Shown here one piece after another: positions 1-10,968 of a stretch of 27,856 bases of DNA. The DNA comes from Perkinsus marinus ATCC 50983 (taxonomy: Eukaryota; Perkinsozoa; Perkinsida; Perkinsidae): the NCBI RefSeq assembly GCF_000006405.1, contig NW_003207807.1, positions 81,041 through 108,896 on the forward strand, read 5' to 3'. The position numbers and the translations under genes are program-made. The notes under the pieces were generated by a model that searched no databases, was not told the DNA's origin, and worked only from the letters and a program-made list of their open reading frames with translations. How positions within the stretch are numbered: position 1 is the stretch's first letter; each line of letters opens with the position of its first letter.

Positions 1-840
1 GTGACCACGTCTAAGTTGTGTTGTCCATTACAGTGTTTGTTACTAGTTCTGGGGAGAGGATCATAGCTTATTAGGAGAATGCAAAAGAGAAAGGGATGTT
101 GAAATATCAAGCTATTATTATCATGGGCGTATTCATACCAGGAATGGCAGATCCCTCTCAAGATTCAGATCTAGCGAGGCCTCACCAACAGCGAAATTAA
201 TTCGTCGAAATTGAAGTTACTTCGGTCTTGCAGACTTAATTCATCTCTCCACCCTTACAATATTGATTCCGCTGAGGGGTATCTTAGAGTTGTAACATAG
301 GTGCCGCATCCCATCATATCAATTATACCAAGCGAAACAAGCTTTCAAAGGGGCAGGAGAAACCATCGTTTAGCACGAAAATTGTCTAGTGCGTTGACGC
401 CTGAAGTTCTAGCAGTATGTAGTAGAAGCTTGGCTACTAATGATGAGTGGGGAGTAACGCCAAAGTTTCTTTGAGAACTAAGTTTGACTGAATCATATCG
501 GCATATAGTTCTTTCCTAGGCGAACAATTTAATTCAGAAAACCTCAGAATCCTGAAAATACCTATACTGGTGTGACAGTTTTCCGACTCTACTTCGATAT
601 CGATTCTACATACCCTCCACATATGTAACGCAAAGCCTAGTTCATAAAAAAATCTAACATAGCTTAGTATTAGAGATTAAAGTTGAGATTACGAATTTCG
701 TATTTCATCGCAACAATCACATAGAGCGACCGTCAAATGACAGTTTATCACTCCAAATTCATTCGTTGGATGGATGATTTTCCCACAAAAAAAATTAAAG
801 AATAACAGAGAAAGATTGACGATGATAGAACTTACGATAC
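1..840. other. No gene recognised
   Basis: AT-rich non-genic sequence at the left edge. Only short ORFs of about 60-90 codons occur, and none has protein-like composition or recognisable splice structure. The right end is the 3' flank of the membrane-protein gene, which ends with TAG at 841-843 on the minus strand. Confidence 0.6.
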
Positions 841-1761
841 CTAGTTCTGAAGTAGAGGTCGCTGATTATCGCGTACAGCAGAATTTCCGAAGATCTCATG
901 CCACTGTTGTACAAGCTTCCTCGGCAAGTCAGTATACCATGCAATACCAACGAACATGAGAATGAAACCAGCCCAAGTAGCAAACAGCGTGAGCCATATA
1001 CCATACACCGAATAAGATCCATCCGGGTTGTACATTGGAACATCGACGCCGAGCGCATTCTCTTCGGTTACATACAGAGGACCAAGGCCAACATCAGGAC
1101 AGCTGTCGGTGATACCATTTACCTTCTCCACTTCGTACGAACAATCATTAAAGTGGAATTTAACAACCTTCCCTGTTTTAGAGTCGGTCATGAACCAATT
1201 ATTGGAATCCAACAGAACATGACGAGTAAGATCAGCCATAACACCAACAGTGGCCAAAACCACGCAGTAGAACGGACCCCATTTCCTCAAGTGAGGAGCA
1301 GCGTTACGCCTCTTAGACTTAGTACCAGCATACACGAACTGACACAAATTAGTAAATATAGCTAGATTGAGACCAAAAGTAATAGTGTGGGAAAAACCAT
1401 TGAGACCAGCAGTACTTGCCAAGCCAAGCAAGCCGAAGACCAATACCGGCCAACATCAGGCGCCAAGTAGAGCTGGTATCGATATCAACAGAGTGAATAT
1501 CGATACAATAATAGGTCTACGAGCAGACTCGGCTGGCACAGCAGTAGCAACGTTAGCTGGCTCTTCTGGACCGTCTCAGGCACTGCACTCCTCGACATCT
1601 AAGGGCGGTGGATCCCCTACGGGCCGATCCACGAAGGGTTGAATCATTGTAATGGAGCCACAAACACTCACGAAAAGGTTTAACTGCAACAAGATAATGA
1701 TCAATGACAAAGTGACACATACCCCAAAGACAACCGAGACTACGCTAGTGCTGCTATTGTG
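841..1761 (-). CDS. Multi-pass membrane protein, 5' structure unresolved
   Basis: I do not recognise the family. The 3' exon (about 1440 down to 841, ending LLQN then TAG) is strongly protein-like. It has hydrophobic segments around VFGLLGLASTAGL, ITFGLNLAIFTNLCQFVYA, CVVLATVGVMADL and IWLTLFATWAGFILMFVGIAWY. Between the third and fourth lies a soluble loop with several Cys residues. The same frame is open upstream to 1761 and contains another hydrophobic stretch near 1740-1680, then a Pro/Asp/Glu-rich stretch. It is interrupted only by TGA codons at 1576-1578 and 1456-1458. These could lie in short introns: 1561-1620 (GTAGGG...GAG, phase 0) and 1415-1489 (GTTGAT...AAG, phase 2) would keep frame. 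The start codon and first exon are not settled. They must lie below 1971, where the next gene ends. Confidence 0.6.
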
Positions 1762-1970
1762 CTACATACTGCTCCATAAGATGAAAGCGCGCGCCCATCC
1801 CAGACAGGAACAACACAAAACTTTTCCAACTATGTGATAAGTTGCCTATGACATACGCCAACAGCGATGATGACCATCATCCCGAAACGGTGGCCAAACA
1901 CTGCCAGCTACCAAACTGCTACGCTCCGCCTTGTCTATAGTACGAGTGTCGACGTTCAGGTGTGATACAT

Positions 1971-3850
1971 TTAATACGGATTGGAACGGCTCGCATCAGT
2001 ACTTGAACTCGGAACTGCCATATGAAATTATCGATCCGATTCAAGCTAGATGAGACGTACCTCCCGCTGATGGATACGACTGTTGCGCCGCTGGTTGTTG
2101 TTGTTGCTGTTGGGTTTCCTGTTGCGCCGCTGGTTGTTGCTGTTGCTGTTGACTCGCTGCTGCAGCCATCGCAGCGTAATAGGCAGCATAACTAAGCAAG
2201 AGTTCCAGTAGCCATCACAGCTCCTAACTCACGGGTCGGTCATCTGGCCGGCTTGTCCTCCCTGCTGCTGAGCCTGATAGTTACCATAGTATGCCGCGTA
2301 AGGGTAATATGCTCTGAATATAACGTCGGTATCAATTCAATGCCACCTTTATCCCAGTACGCTTGTTGGGCCGCCAGTCCTGCCCATCCCTGCTGCATCG
2401 CAGCTTGAGTATAGGCATCACCATAACCTTGAGACTCGGGAGACTGGACGAGAGGGATAACAACACTGCGGCCCGATGGATACTGACAGCCACTACCTCC
2501 CAGCCTCTGCCTCTCCCTTTACCCCCTCCATCCGAGCCTCCATGCCGTTGAGAGTTCCGAACCTCGACCTATGAGGAGCTCCAATGATTTGCTCAAGCAT
2601 CGTACGTTCTCACCCAGCGACCATCTATCATATTGTTGCCATTGATAGCAGCAGCGACGGCATCTTCTGAATCAAACGTCACGAAACCATACCCTTTCGA
2701 TCGTCCAGTGTCTCGGTCCCGCCTGATGCGAAGAAAGGCCTTTCCTCGAGCACAGCGCGAGAGGTCCACAGCAGCACTCACATAGCAATGCAATCGACGA
2801 TGTTGCCGTATTGGGAGAAATGCTGACGGAGACGCTCTGAAGAAAGGGTTGATTGAAGACTAGCTGCCTCAACCACCAACCTGTGTCGCAGTCCTGCGGC
2901 AACCCTCCACAGAACACCTTCATCGGGTCGTCACCGCCACGTCTAACAAGAGAGATATACCATCAATTCTAGTGACGTAGCATAGTAGTACCGGGAAGGG
3001 CCGCCAGATCTATCAGAACCCCAGCCTGACAAGGAGAGACCAGTGACTACTTACTGTTGTAACTCCCTCAACCGAATCACAAAGCTAGTATTCGCGAGAG
3101 ATAATAAGGCAGTACCTCCTCTATGAGGGTCCTTAGGATCTTGAGACCGATTCACATCGACCCGCTTTCCGTTCAGTTGATGTGGGCCTCTCGCGAGGCA
3201 GTTCTAAACAGGCGATACTTTTTTCCCATCAAGATCAGCAACCCCTCCCACACCCTTTCATAATTACTACCTCCACCTCGTCCGTAGTAGAGTACGTTAC
3301 GAAGCCAAATCCTCGGCAACGACCGGTCATCTTATCCGTCATGACGATTGCTCTCTCCACATGACCAAATTGTGAGAAATACTGATGGAAGCCGTCGTCG
3401 GTGATACCCTCTGGTATACCACCAACGAACAGTTGCTGAAAGAAAAGCGTATAACAACATCTGCACGGCTGTGGACGAATGGGTTCTGTCACGCAGCACT
3501 GCGAAACTAAATAAGCTTACTCTTCGGTCTTCAGCTGCTCTGTCACCATACTGGCCACCGTATCCCTGATACCGACTCTACCGTTGATTCCCCATAGAAA
3601 GCTTACTCCGGATCCAAACGATGGTCCTCCCTGCTCCACAACCTTCCCACCAAGTTGATTCGATAGAGACGCCGCTGTCTTAGCCGCGATGGCTGCTGCA
3701 GCGGCAAAGGGATCCTGCTGGGCTGATGGGGAGAGGATCACTATCACTCTAACTCGACCTTGCGAGGCATTCATTACCTTGCGAGCTCCCTCCTGTGGCA
3801 GCTGACGGAGGCGGCCCGGAAAAGTTACTGCCAGGATAATTAGAAGCCAT
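1971..3850 (-). CDS. hnRNP A/B- or Musashi-like protein with two RRMs
   Basis: Fourteen exons join to 1170 nt, a 389-residue protein ending in TAA. Exons in transcript order: 3778-3850, 3607-3722, 3521-3565, 3271-3435, 3116-3203, 2992-3025, 2881-2942, 2782-2836, 2614-2722, 2497-2568, 2347-2443, 2233-2311, 2061-2191, 1971-2014. The start ATG opens MASNYPGSNFSGPPPS, and the first intron hides a later in-frame ATG. RRM1 has RNP2 LFVGGI and RNP1 RCRGFGFVTY. RRM2 has VFCGGL and RSKGYGFVTF. A Gly/Arg linker and a C-terminal Tyr/Gln/Ala-rich, prion-like tail with QQQQQQPAAQQ repeats follow, ending SNPY. This order is typical of nuclear hnRNP A/B, DAZAP1 and Musashi proteins, which bind pre-mRNA or mRNA; the exact orthologue cannot be named. 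Introns are 35-90 nt. The 2312-2346 intron is the shortest, and its acceptor was chosen to keep frame. Confidence 0.9.
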
Positions 3851-6060
3851 GAATATCACTCGGCAAGGCTGAAGGGATATCACTGCACTACATGAAAGGT
3901 TCACTGAATTCTGGAGTCAAATTATCACGACGGAACATTGACTAGTACCATACCAGGTCTAGTGGAAGACTCTGTCCAGAGCGAGGAAAATTGACAGAGT
4001 GAACTCTTGCGTGATGATACGGCTTGCGAAAACGAGTTATTAGAGACGCAACCCGCGTGGGGGAGGTACACGTCCGTTAAGAAGTTACTCGATTATCCCA
4101 AGTTCCGCATTTGCGTTCATCGCGCTCGCCATCACGATCGATACCAACTACAGCATTAGATATAAGTGTATTGAGTTGCACTGATCGCAGGGTTAATATT
4201 TTGATGTCTCCTCCTCAACTTGAACTCGAATTATGAAGTTGCTTATCGTCGCGTTAAGTGAATCGAACACATCGCGTTGACTGCCGATCTCATTCGGCAT
4301 TCGGATTCGACGGTGAAATTTGAAGCGTCTATCCCTCGAAGGGGACCGTTCGAGTTACGCTTTGGTTATCGAATGACTGCCCTTTCGGATATCTGCAGTG
4401 ATGCCTCGTCGTTGCCGAGCTATTACTGCCATGGCTCATCCTCTACCACTGGACGATCGATAGACAGCAACATACCACTGCTGATTGAGGTACCAGTACC
4501 ACGGCCAACGTAGAGTCGAGATTGCATCTGGTCGGCAAGCTAGGCTCCGTCTCGTCAACTCATGGAGAGGTTTTATCAAGGGCCATTACTGCTCCGAGAG
4601 TCCATCAAGTAAGTATCTGAAGTTCAGGGCGCTTCCCAGTGGTGACTCCTTCATCGTTCCATCGGTAAATTGTTTAACTATGGTAATCGCGATCGTTGCA
4701 TAATAAGCATTTATGAGCTGCATAAGCGTTATAAATAGAGTTGCCATGCTCCCATAGTTCGGTTGTTTGGGGGAACTACTCGCATTTCACATCTACTCTC
4801 TCGCATCTACTCTTCATTTACACATTTCACCACTCGCATTCGGCGGTATTTTTGTATGTCTCCCACCCAGTGGGCAAGTTCGCCCGGTCGTCGGAAGTGA
4901 GTGCCACAGCAACTCTTCCGGTAGCTCCCGTAGTGACAGTCCATTCTCGAAGATGGACCTAGCCGATTGACGAAATTTGCGCTATATAATTGCTTTCCTC
5001 AACCGGAGTCTGACGAAGTACTCGACACGAATTTCCGAAGTCTTGGAACGTCGGGTTAGCCCTATGACCGTCGATCGTCCCGAATGTCGCGAGCACCAGA
5101 ATAGTACCATGCCCATTTCTTTTGGTTCATGATTGATAAACTTCAGACTGTTGAATACACCGAAGCGTGAAAGGACAACCGTGAAGACGTGTGAGCAAGT
5201 TACATATCGGGGCAGAAACACCTTCACCAGTAAGGCTCAAGGATCATTTTCTCTTCGACGATCTAATTGTCGTCAGACGCCAATGAAAGTAACAGGGGTG
5301 TAGACGAAAGCTGGCAAGCAAGAATAAGTAGCGAAAGCTTAGATAGAGACCGGGACTGGTATAGGGCCAGGTAAACCAGATGACGACAAGCAAACGAGTC
5401 CGCTTGGACTTACTTGAAGCTGATCAACTATACCCCACCCTATGTTGTCATTTGTTTTGTCTTTGCGTGTGTCATCCAGTTCTGTATCATAGACACAATT
5501 CTCACTCTGGCAATCTTAAATGCAATAGTCCTTACTTCAGAAGCCGTAGTCTAGCCGAGCGAGGCGATTCCATCTCGGGGAACGAAGCCACTAAAGAAAG
5601 GTGCCCAATGGCCAGCGACTGATTGACGTTACAACATCGTCGACTATGACTCGATTTGAATACTTCTAAGAATAACTGACCACGCCATTCATCTTCGCGA
5701 GGAAATCCTCTCAGACTGTTGCAACGCCATCAGGGGCACGCGGAAGCTCAGCAAGCAAACGAGCAAGCTCGGTCGTATCCGGGGACCAGAACTATCTTCT
5801 ACAGCAACGGGCTTGTGAGGTGACACGTCACAGATGGAATCCTCATCGCATCACGGAGCTCGTCGATGGTTGATCCGTTAACATTAAAGCTTATCGCTTG
5901 GTAGCTTACAATGGTTTTCCATCCTTAGACGTGGGCTAGCACGGACGAGACGACCCGGCCGGTCGTCCTTCCCCGCAGAGGTAGATATCCCCTTTACTCG
6001 ACCTAGTTAAACAACACTGTCAGGTGAAATCGTTGTCCCCCGTATCGAGTCGATCACAGT
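3851..6060. other. Long stretch without a supported gene
   Basis: Several ORFs of 60-80 codons lie here on both strands, for example plus 4277-4513, plus 4767-4970 (ending in a Ser-rich CHSNSSGSSRSDS segment) and minus 4982-5227. I could not join any into a frame-consistent model or match one to a family. A strong donor-like GTAAGTAT at about 4611 hints that a poorly conserved plus-strand gene could be present. No tRNA, long repeat or mobile-element signature was seen. Confidence 0.4.
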
Positions 6061-6650
6061 TTAGCAGGTGCATACTCCTGAACAGAAAGTCATTTCGACT
6101 TGACGACCCTGCTCAGATCATACACACCCAAGCTAACTGGTTCAACGCAGAAACAATATTCACGGGCTCAGAAGAGCCGTCATCACGGTCAAACTAGAGA
6201 TCCGACAAAAACAATCAATCCATCTAGGCTCGCGACAGCAGATCTGAGATCGTTCGTTGAAAAGGTTCGACAAGAGCTCAGTAAAGAGGTGGCAAGGCAA
6301 CACGATCTAGGTCCCGCCGCCACTGTGGACTATCAGGTCCGAGCAGTGGAACGGCGTGTGGAAGACATCGAGCGAAGTATGGTATGACTTCAGATCAGGC
6401 AGGGGTGTGTCCTCTGGGTTACCGTTTAGATGTCAAGGATGGCGATGAATCAGTATGGAGGGCATCGCCACAAAGGAAACACCTAGGCGTTCATGAGCTG
6501 TACTGTGAGGAGGAAGCCCATGCCCTTGACCTCGGCCGAACCCTCCAGACGCAGGAGGAGCGGGTAGACTCTATTATTCATGGCCGACGCAGAACTAGAA
6601 CCATCTGGCCTGGAGTAGGTACTCCGCCTTATTGGTCATATGATTGAGCA
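6060..6650 (+). CDS. Tentative gene, charged helical protein
   Basis: A 40-nt intron (GTCAAACT...CATCTAG, about 6190-6229) would join a stretch containing DDPAQIIHTQANWFNAE to one reading ADLRSFVEKVRQELSKE and then VRAVERRVEDIERSM. The product is charged and probably helical. The layout loosely recalls the N-terminal domain of syntaxin-6-like SNAREs, but I saw no clear SNARE motif or C-terminal membrane anchor, so no function is assigned. A further open stretch at 6405-6620 contains GRTLQTQEERVDSI. The start codon, the exon junction after about 6384 and the true end are all unresolved. Confidence 0.3.
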
Positions 6651-6832
6651 GTTGATGTGTAGCAGAACTCGTGAAGCTAGAATGATCAGAGAGACGGCCG
6701 GAGTATCATGTGTTCATAGCCCAACCCAAAGGGTAGTGTGCTTTGCCGTAGGTAGACTCCCGGGCATGCCTCCTTCCACAGAGCCTTATGGAGGTATGTA
6801 CACCCGTATAGTCTCGTCTCTCCTCTCGCACT

Positions 6833-7884
6833 ATGGCTCAGAAACAAGTTCGAAATTCACCCCGAGTAGTGAGTCGTTACGCTCTATCTGAACTGGACGA
6901 ACTACGGAAGAGCGTCGATGATCTTCGCTGTATTGTTTCCAATGCCGGTCCCAGCACAGCCACAGCTGAGAAAAGGGTAAATACTGGTGTCACCCCTTAC
7001 GTTGGCGGAATCACTGTGCCGATGTAGCTAACGACACCGACATTCCATCAGGAGGTCCAAAGTCCGCCCCAGGAGAAGAGTACAACGCAGCTTGTGCAAC
7101 ACAGCTCTAAGCTCATAGAAAGCAAACCCACTGATGATCCCCATGCTGCACAGTCCGAAGTGAGCTCATGGAGTGACACCCTTGAAGTGTCTGCGAATTT
7201 TCTTCTGACTAACCGTTGCTATCGCTGACGGATGATGGTTGCTCTCCTCGTGTAGGCAGACATGGTCGTTTCGCAGAGTAATCACCTTCCTCTGGCAAGC
7301 ATGGACCCAGAGATGGCGAGTCCCTCCTCGTCTACATCAGGGAGTGTGGTAGAAAATGCTACACCATCGGTGGAGGGAGTAACTGGGGTCGGAATAGGGA
7401 GCGTCTGCGCGGAGTGTCGGAATATATCTTTGCTTTTATCAACTAAGTTCAAGAGTTTCCGCCTTACATTTTGAAGATTTACACACGACTTGGGGTAGAA
7501 GTGTATAAGAACCAACATGAATCACCCAAGTCACCAACACGCCTAGTTGACCATGAACATATTTTCCAACGTTGAACCTGCATCCTCGAACTTATGAAAG
7601 TTGCTGTGCGACAGGCTCACAACCTCTCCAACTGGCAACACTAGGACAGCATAACTTGGATTTACGTCTGCACTTTCCAGTATGGAGGTCCCTTCCTCAG
7701 GTGGCAGACAAGCGATGTACAAGCGGTAAAGCGCTGCTCGGACGAGACGTCGATGATGAGGTACGCGATGATGACCCTGATCTTTCAGAACTGGTAAAGA
7801 GGCGACCAATTTCGTGACCAGTCGTATTGGCAGTTACGGATGCGGGCCCGTCTAGAGGAACAATTGCAGCTGATGGAGTGTTGA
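6833..7884 (+). CDS. Unknown protein with N- and C-terminal helical segments
   Basis: The proposed start is the ATG at 6833, giving MAQKQVRNSPRVVSRYALSE followed by a charged, probably coiled-coil segment with LDELRKSVDDLR. The introns at 6977-7051 and 7160-7255 are well supported. The exons 6833-6976, 7052-7159 and 7256 onward are all phase 0. The middle is Ser/Thr/Pro-rich and probably disordered. A phase-0 route then runs from a donor at 7379 to an acceptor at 7700, exon 7701-7793 (VRDDDPDLSEL), intron 7794-7833 and a last exon 7834-7884 with LRMRARLEEQLQLMEC before TGA. That model is 172 residues. The 322-nt intron it needs is unusually long here and may hide another exon. I do not recognise the protein. 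Confidence 0.45.
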
Positions 7885-8396
7885 TAAGTAGGGAGGGGCA
7901 TGAGGGTGAGCCGTTGCTGATCAGCATCGATGTCTCTGGCCCTCTACTGTTGTGTTCATTCAACTACCCAATCGCTGCAACGTTTAACCGTTACTCAATT
8001 CTAACTCAATCTTCTGACTGAGCTCCGGTTCGGATCGGTGACTCAGCATGGCTTCACGTCGACTCCCCTTCCCCCTAGGTTATCTAGTAGCTCCGCCCCC
8101 TCAACCAGACATTGTAGATTGAAGATGTTGTTGGTAATTTACAAATTGTAAACAAGCGATTGAACGAGTGAATGGATCATTTCTACATACAGCAAGGCTG
8201 ACTAAGTTTGGGTTGAAGCTTATTTAACAAGTCAGGCCTGAAAGAATGATCATCGGCCCCATCAAAGCTGCATTCAACTTACTTATCCTCGGCTGACTTT
8301 GAGACTTGCGCTCGAGTCAACACTGATGAACTGTCGTTAAGACGGCTCGAGCTCGAGCCAGGTTGTTGAACTCCGTTCGGCGGAACAGTCCGGGGA
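7885..8396. other. Intergenic, convergent 3' ends
   Basis: This lies between the 3' end of a plus-strand gene and the 3' end of the minus-strand SAP gene. It contains a perfect 16-nt palindrome at 8344-8359. No coding exon was recognised. Confidence 0.5.
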
Positions 8397-8993
8397 TCAG
8401 AGGTTCATGTACGATGCATTATACATTGTGGGGGTGCCCCTCCTCACGACAGAGACCTGACACGATAAAAGTAACATTGCGAAAGCGATGGTTCGTATAG
8501 AACTATAGATTATACGTGTGGGGCAAGACATGGAAGGCACACGGTGACTTACATTATGTCGGAAGGACCCTCGGTAGCCGGCCACACCCGCCGATCTATG
8601 CTGTTGGTGCCGCAATAAATTATACTCCTACGACGATGAGGGAGAATCCATCATCGCAACCGTCTCTCGACGATTCTTACTGTTTGCTTCCTTATATGTC
8701 TGATTTCATCTGCTATCGTTGCGAGTTCATGCAATTCTTCGTGGCTAAGACTAGGCTCTAGAATGACATCTCCTGGTACCGACTGACAATCAGAAGTGTC
8801 TGTTGGAGCCCCCGATTGATCAGCTAGTTCGCATAATCGTTGAACTAGGTCCCTTTTACCACCTAAAAGGAGGTTACTCGGCAGAGACCGCAGCAAGGTG
8901 CATCTTACCGTCAGAAGCAATACCCTTCTGTTTACACAACGTTCGCAACTGTCCGACGCGCATGGCCCCAAACTGTTGATGGAGGTCGGCCAT
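8397..8993 (-). CDS. Small SAP-domain protein
   Basis: Four exons (8909-8993, 8681-8862, 8553-8627, 8397-8456) join to 402 nt, a 133-residue protein ending in TGA. Introns are 46, 53 and 96 nt with good GTAAGx donors. Residues about 10-44 form a SAP motif: MRVGQLRTLCKQKGI, then GGKRDLVQRLCELAD, with the usual leucine spacing and the Gly-Lys before the second helix. The intron falls exactly between these two helices. SAP motifs bind DNA and are found in chromatin and RNA-processing proteins. The rest is an acidic linker, a short helix (HEELHELATIADEIRHIRKQ) and a basic tail with no second domain. An alternative is that exon 2 reads through the intron at 8680 to an early TGA, giving a shorter protein. 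The gene is divergent from RanBP1, 594 nt apart. Confidence 0.8.
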
Positions 8994-9586
8994 TATAGTT
9001 TTTGAATGGAAACTAAATTATACACGTTTGACATGGTAGAAGTATTAGGTGGTAGTGGTAGAATCCACTATAGTGAAGTATTCCTTTTCCAGTTTGATGA
9101 TGGCTTAAAGTCGCGATGTTCGTGGTGGCGTTGAGGAAACGCAAGAGTGCAAGTTAGGACATCCTTTAGTCCTCTTCTTCCTCATGCCTTCCCTGTCGGC
9201 GCCCCTAGGAGTTTTTGTTGCGTCTCTGATGAGTTGCAGGATCTCCGACCATTGGTTTATCTGATGATGGCCACGTTTAAATGTCGATCAGACGGTGAAG
9301 AGTTTAGGGCGAGCGAGACTTCGTCATCTCTGTGCGAATTAGCCGAATTGTCTACTGTGAGAGATTTCTCTGTATGGTCTGGTGTGTGGACACTTCGTGG
9401 TGGTTGTTAACTCGCACGTTGAGAAAGCCTGAGTGACCTGGTGATAGCTGCGAAAATGTAGGGCTACGCCCAGCTGTTGTTTGAGAAGTCATGTAGGGTG
9501 ATATCTTTGAGGTTGACTTGGAAGATACGCATGATGTTCAATTGATGTGATGTCGCGTTCGAATAGCTGCTTCTGCATCTCTAGCA
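8994..9586. promoter_or_regulatory. Divergent intergenic region, SAP gene and RanBP1
   Basis: The start codons of two divergent genes flank this 593-nt stretch, so it should hold both promoters. I see no canonical TATA box at a convincing distance. A pyrimidine-rich tract followed by AG (TTCTGCATCTCTAG) ends two bases before the RanBP1 ATG. It could be a trans-splice acceptor if this lineage uses a spliced leader. A plus-strand ORF at 9147-9410 begins at GTG and is unsupported. Confidence 0.4.
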
Positions 9587-10445
9587 ATGGCAACGACTGA
9601 ATTTGAGAAGACTGCCGAGGCGACTGCGACCGCTGAGAAGGCTGAAGTGATTGAGAAGGTTGATGAGGAAGAGGTGAGCATCTTCCTCGGCACTGCTGTT
9701 CTTGAAAGTCAGGCGCTGTAGGTTACCGAAGTTGACGGATGGGCCCCTTCGGTCTCTCTTGAGGTCAATGATAGGATTGAGACTGGTGAAGAAGACGAGC
9801 AAGAGTTGTATCGTCAGAGGAGCAAGCTTTACAGGTTGCCCGCTTTTCGTATAGTTCTCGATCAACATCGTTTCTTTAGGTGGATATCCAAGGATGAGGG
9901 CTCCGGGGAATGGAAGGAACGCGGCACAGGGGAGATGCGACTTTTGAAGGAGAAGAAGAGCGGCAGAGTACGCAATCGGAAGGCGGGCCTTGAGTTCTGT
10001 CATTTCGATGATGTAGGTACGTGCTCTGATGCGCCAGGAAAAGACTCTGAAGATCATTGCTAATCATTACGTTGTCGAGAATGGCCCTTACTGCAGCCTC
10101 AAACCCAACGCTGGGTAAGATAGTAGTGTGTATAACACAACTGGACTTGTGTCCACTCTAGGTCTCAGAAGTGCTGGGTGTGGATGGCCAGTGACTATGC
10201 TGAAGGTGAACAACGTACGGAGCAGTTCGCTCTGAAGTTCGGCAACCCTGAGCTCGCCCAGGCTTTCGAAAAGGCTTTCAATGAGGTATGTTCAGCGTTG
10301 TAGGATCAGAATGGGTTGGTCATTTGCTCGGTTACAGGCGAAACAGGAGAATGCCAAAATCATCTCTGGGGAGAAGACTAAGAGAAACGAGGCTGTCGAG
10401 AAGGAAGAGAAGGAGGAGGAAGATGAGAAGAAGAAGGAAGAGTGA
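9587..10445 (+). CDS. RanBP1: Ran-binding protein 1 (RanBP1)
   Basis: Six exons (9587-9673, 9722-9834, 9880-9967, 10017-10114, 10162-10285, 10338-10445) join to 618 nt, 205 residues, ending in TGA. The protein is one RanBD1 domain. Family landmarks are in order: [71 protein letters not shown] and [21 protein letters not shown] Lys/Glu-rich acidic tail follows. Length is close to the usual roughly 200 residues. RanBP1 binds Ran-GTP and helps RanGAP trigger GTP hydrolysis during nuclear transport, mostly in the cytoplasm. The five introns are 45-52 nt, and four of the five downstream exons begin with GT, so donor and acceptor flanks look alike. In intron 3 both the intron and the following exon start GTACG. 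Confidence 0.95.
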
Positions 10446-10590
10446 AGTTATGGTGTCCGTCGGCTACAGCTCCTTGTTTGGTGCATTTGTATGACGTTTC
10501 TATTGATAAAATAACAAACACTTGATGCCTTCCCTCCGGCTTGGGTTGGTCATGAATGTGGAGTAGGCTGTTAGTGGCTTCACTTGCACA

Positions 10591-10831
10591 ATGACAGGCG
10601 ATCAGCATTTTTGGGATGAGACGAGGAAGCCCTGGAACGACTTGGAAAATGAGCGCAGACCGGTGAAGCCGCAAAAGAAGGCGACCGGTAATAGAGTTAC
10701 CCAAGATACCGGTAAGTCTTCGATTTCGAGTATGTATGGGCCTCGCGGAATTGTCATACCTCTCTGATGATAAAAGCATTGTTTCTGACTATACAAACCT
10801 AGATTTATCATCTATGATTACGCTCCACTAG
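10591..10831 (+). CDS. Possible 49-residue protein
   Basis: The ATG at 10591 opens MTGDQHFWDETRKPWNDLE, followed by a basic stretch and a strong donor GTAAGT at 10712. Splicing to the AG at 10802 gives a short last exon (DLSSMITLH, then TAG), for a 49-residue product. The first exon has clear coding character, but the 3' end rests on one acceptor. Acceptors before it also lead to early stops. I do not recognise it. It sits 145 nt after RanBP1 and 137 nt before the TXNDC9 start, so it could also be a remnant or an upstream ORF-like element. Confidence 0.35.
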
Positions 10832-10968
10832 TAGACTTGTCTTGATCTTTGAATGCCCCGCTTTCGATCGAAGTATTGCTGTCGAAAGTTGTGTAGAGTA
10901 GATGCTATTCGTACAAGAGTCATAGAGTGTCAGCAAGAGGGACATTGTTAGGGAAAGCGTCCCAAGCT

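Noticed and set aside
841-1764. TGA reassigned to tryptophan
   Set aside because: At least five other genes here end naturally at TGA and use TGG for tryptophan.
9147-9410. 87-codon plus-strand ORF
   Set aside because: It starts at GTG, lies wholly in the divergent promoter region and resembles no family. Composition is fair, so it is not excluded as an exon of an unrecognised gene.
10602-10811. ORFs on the minus strand opposite RanBP1 and TXNDC9
   Set aside because: They are shadows of spliced plus-strand exons.
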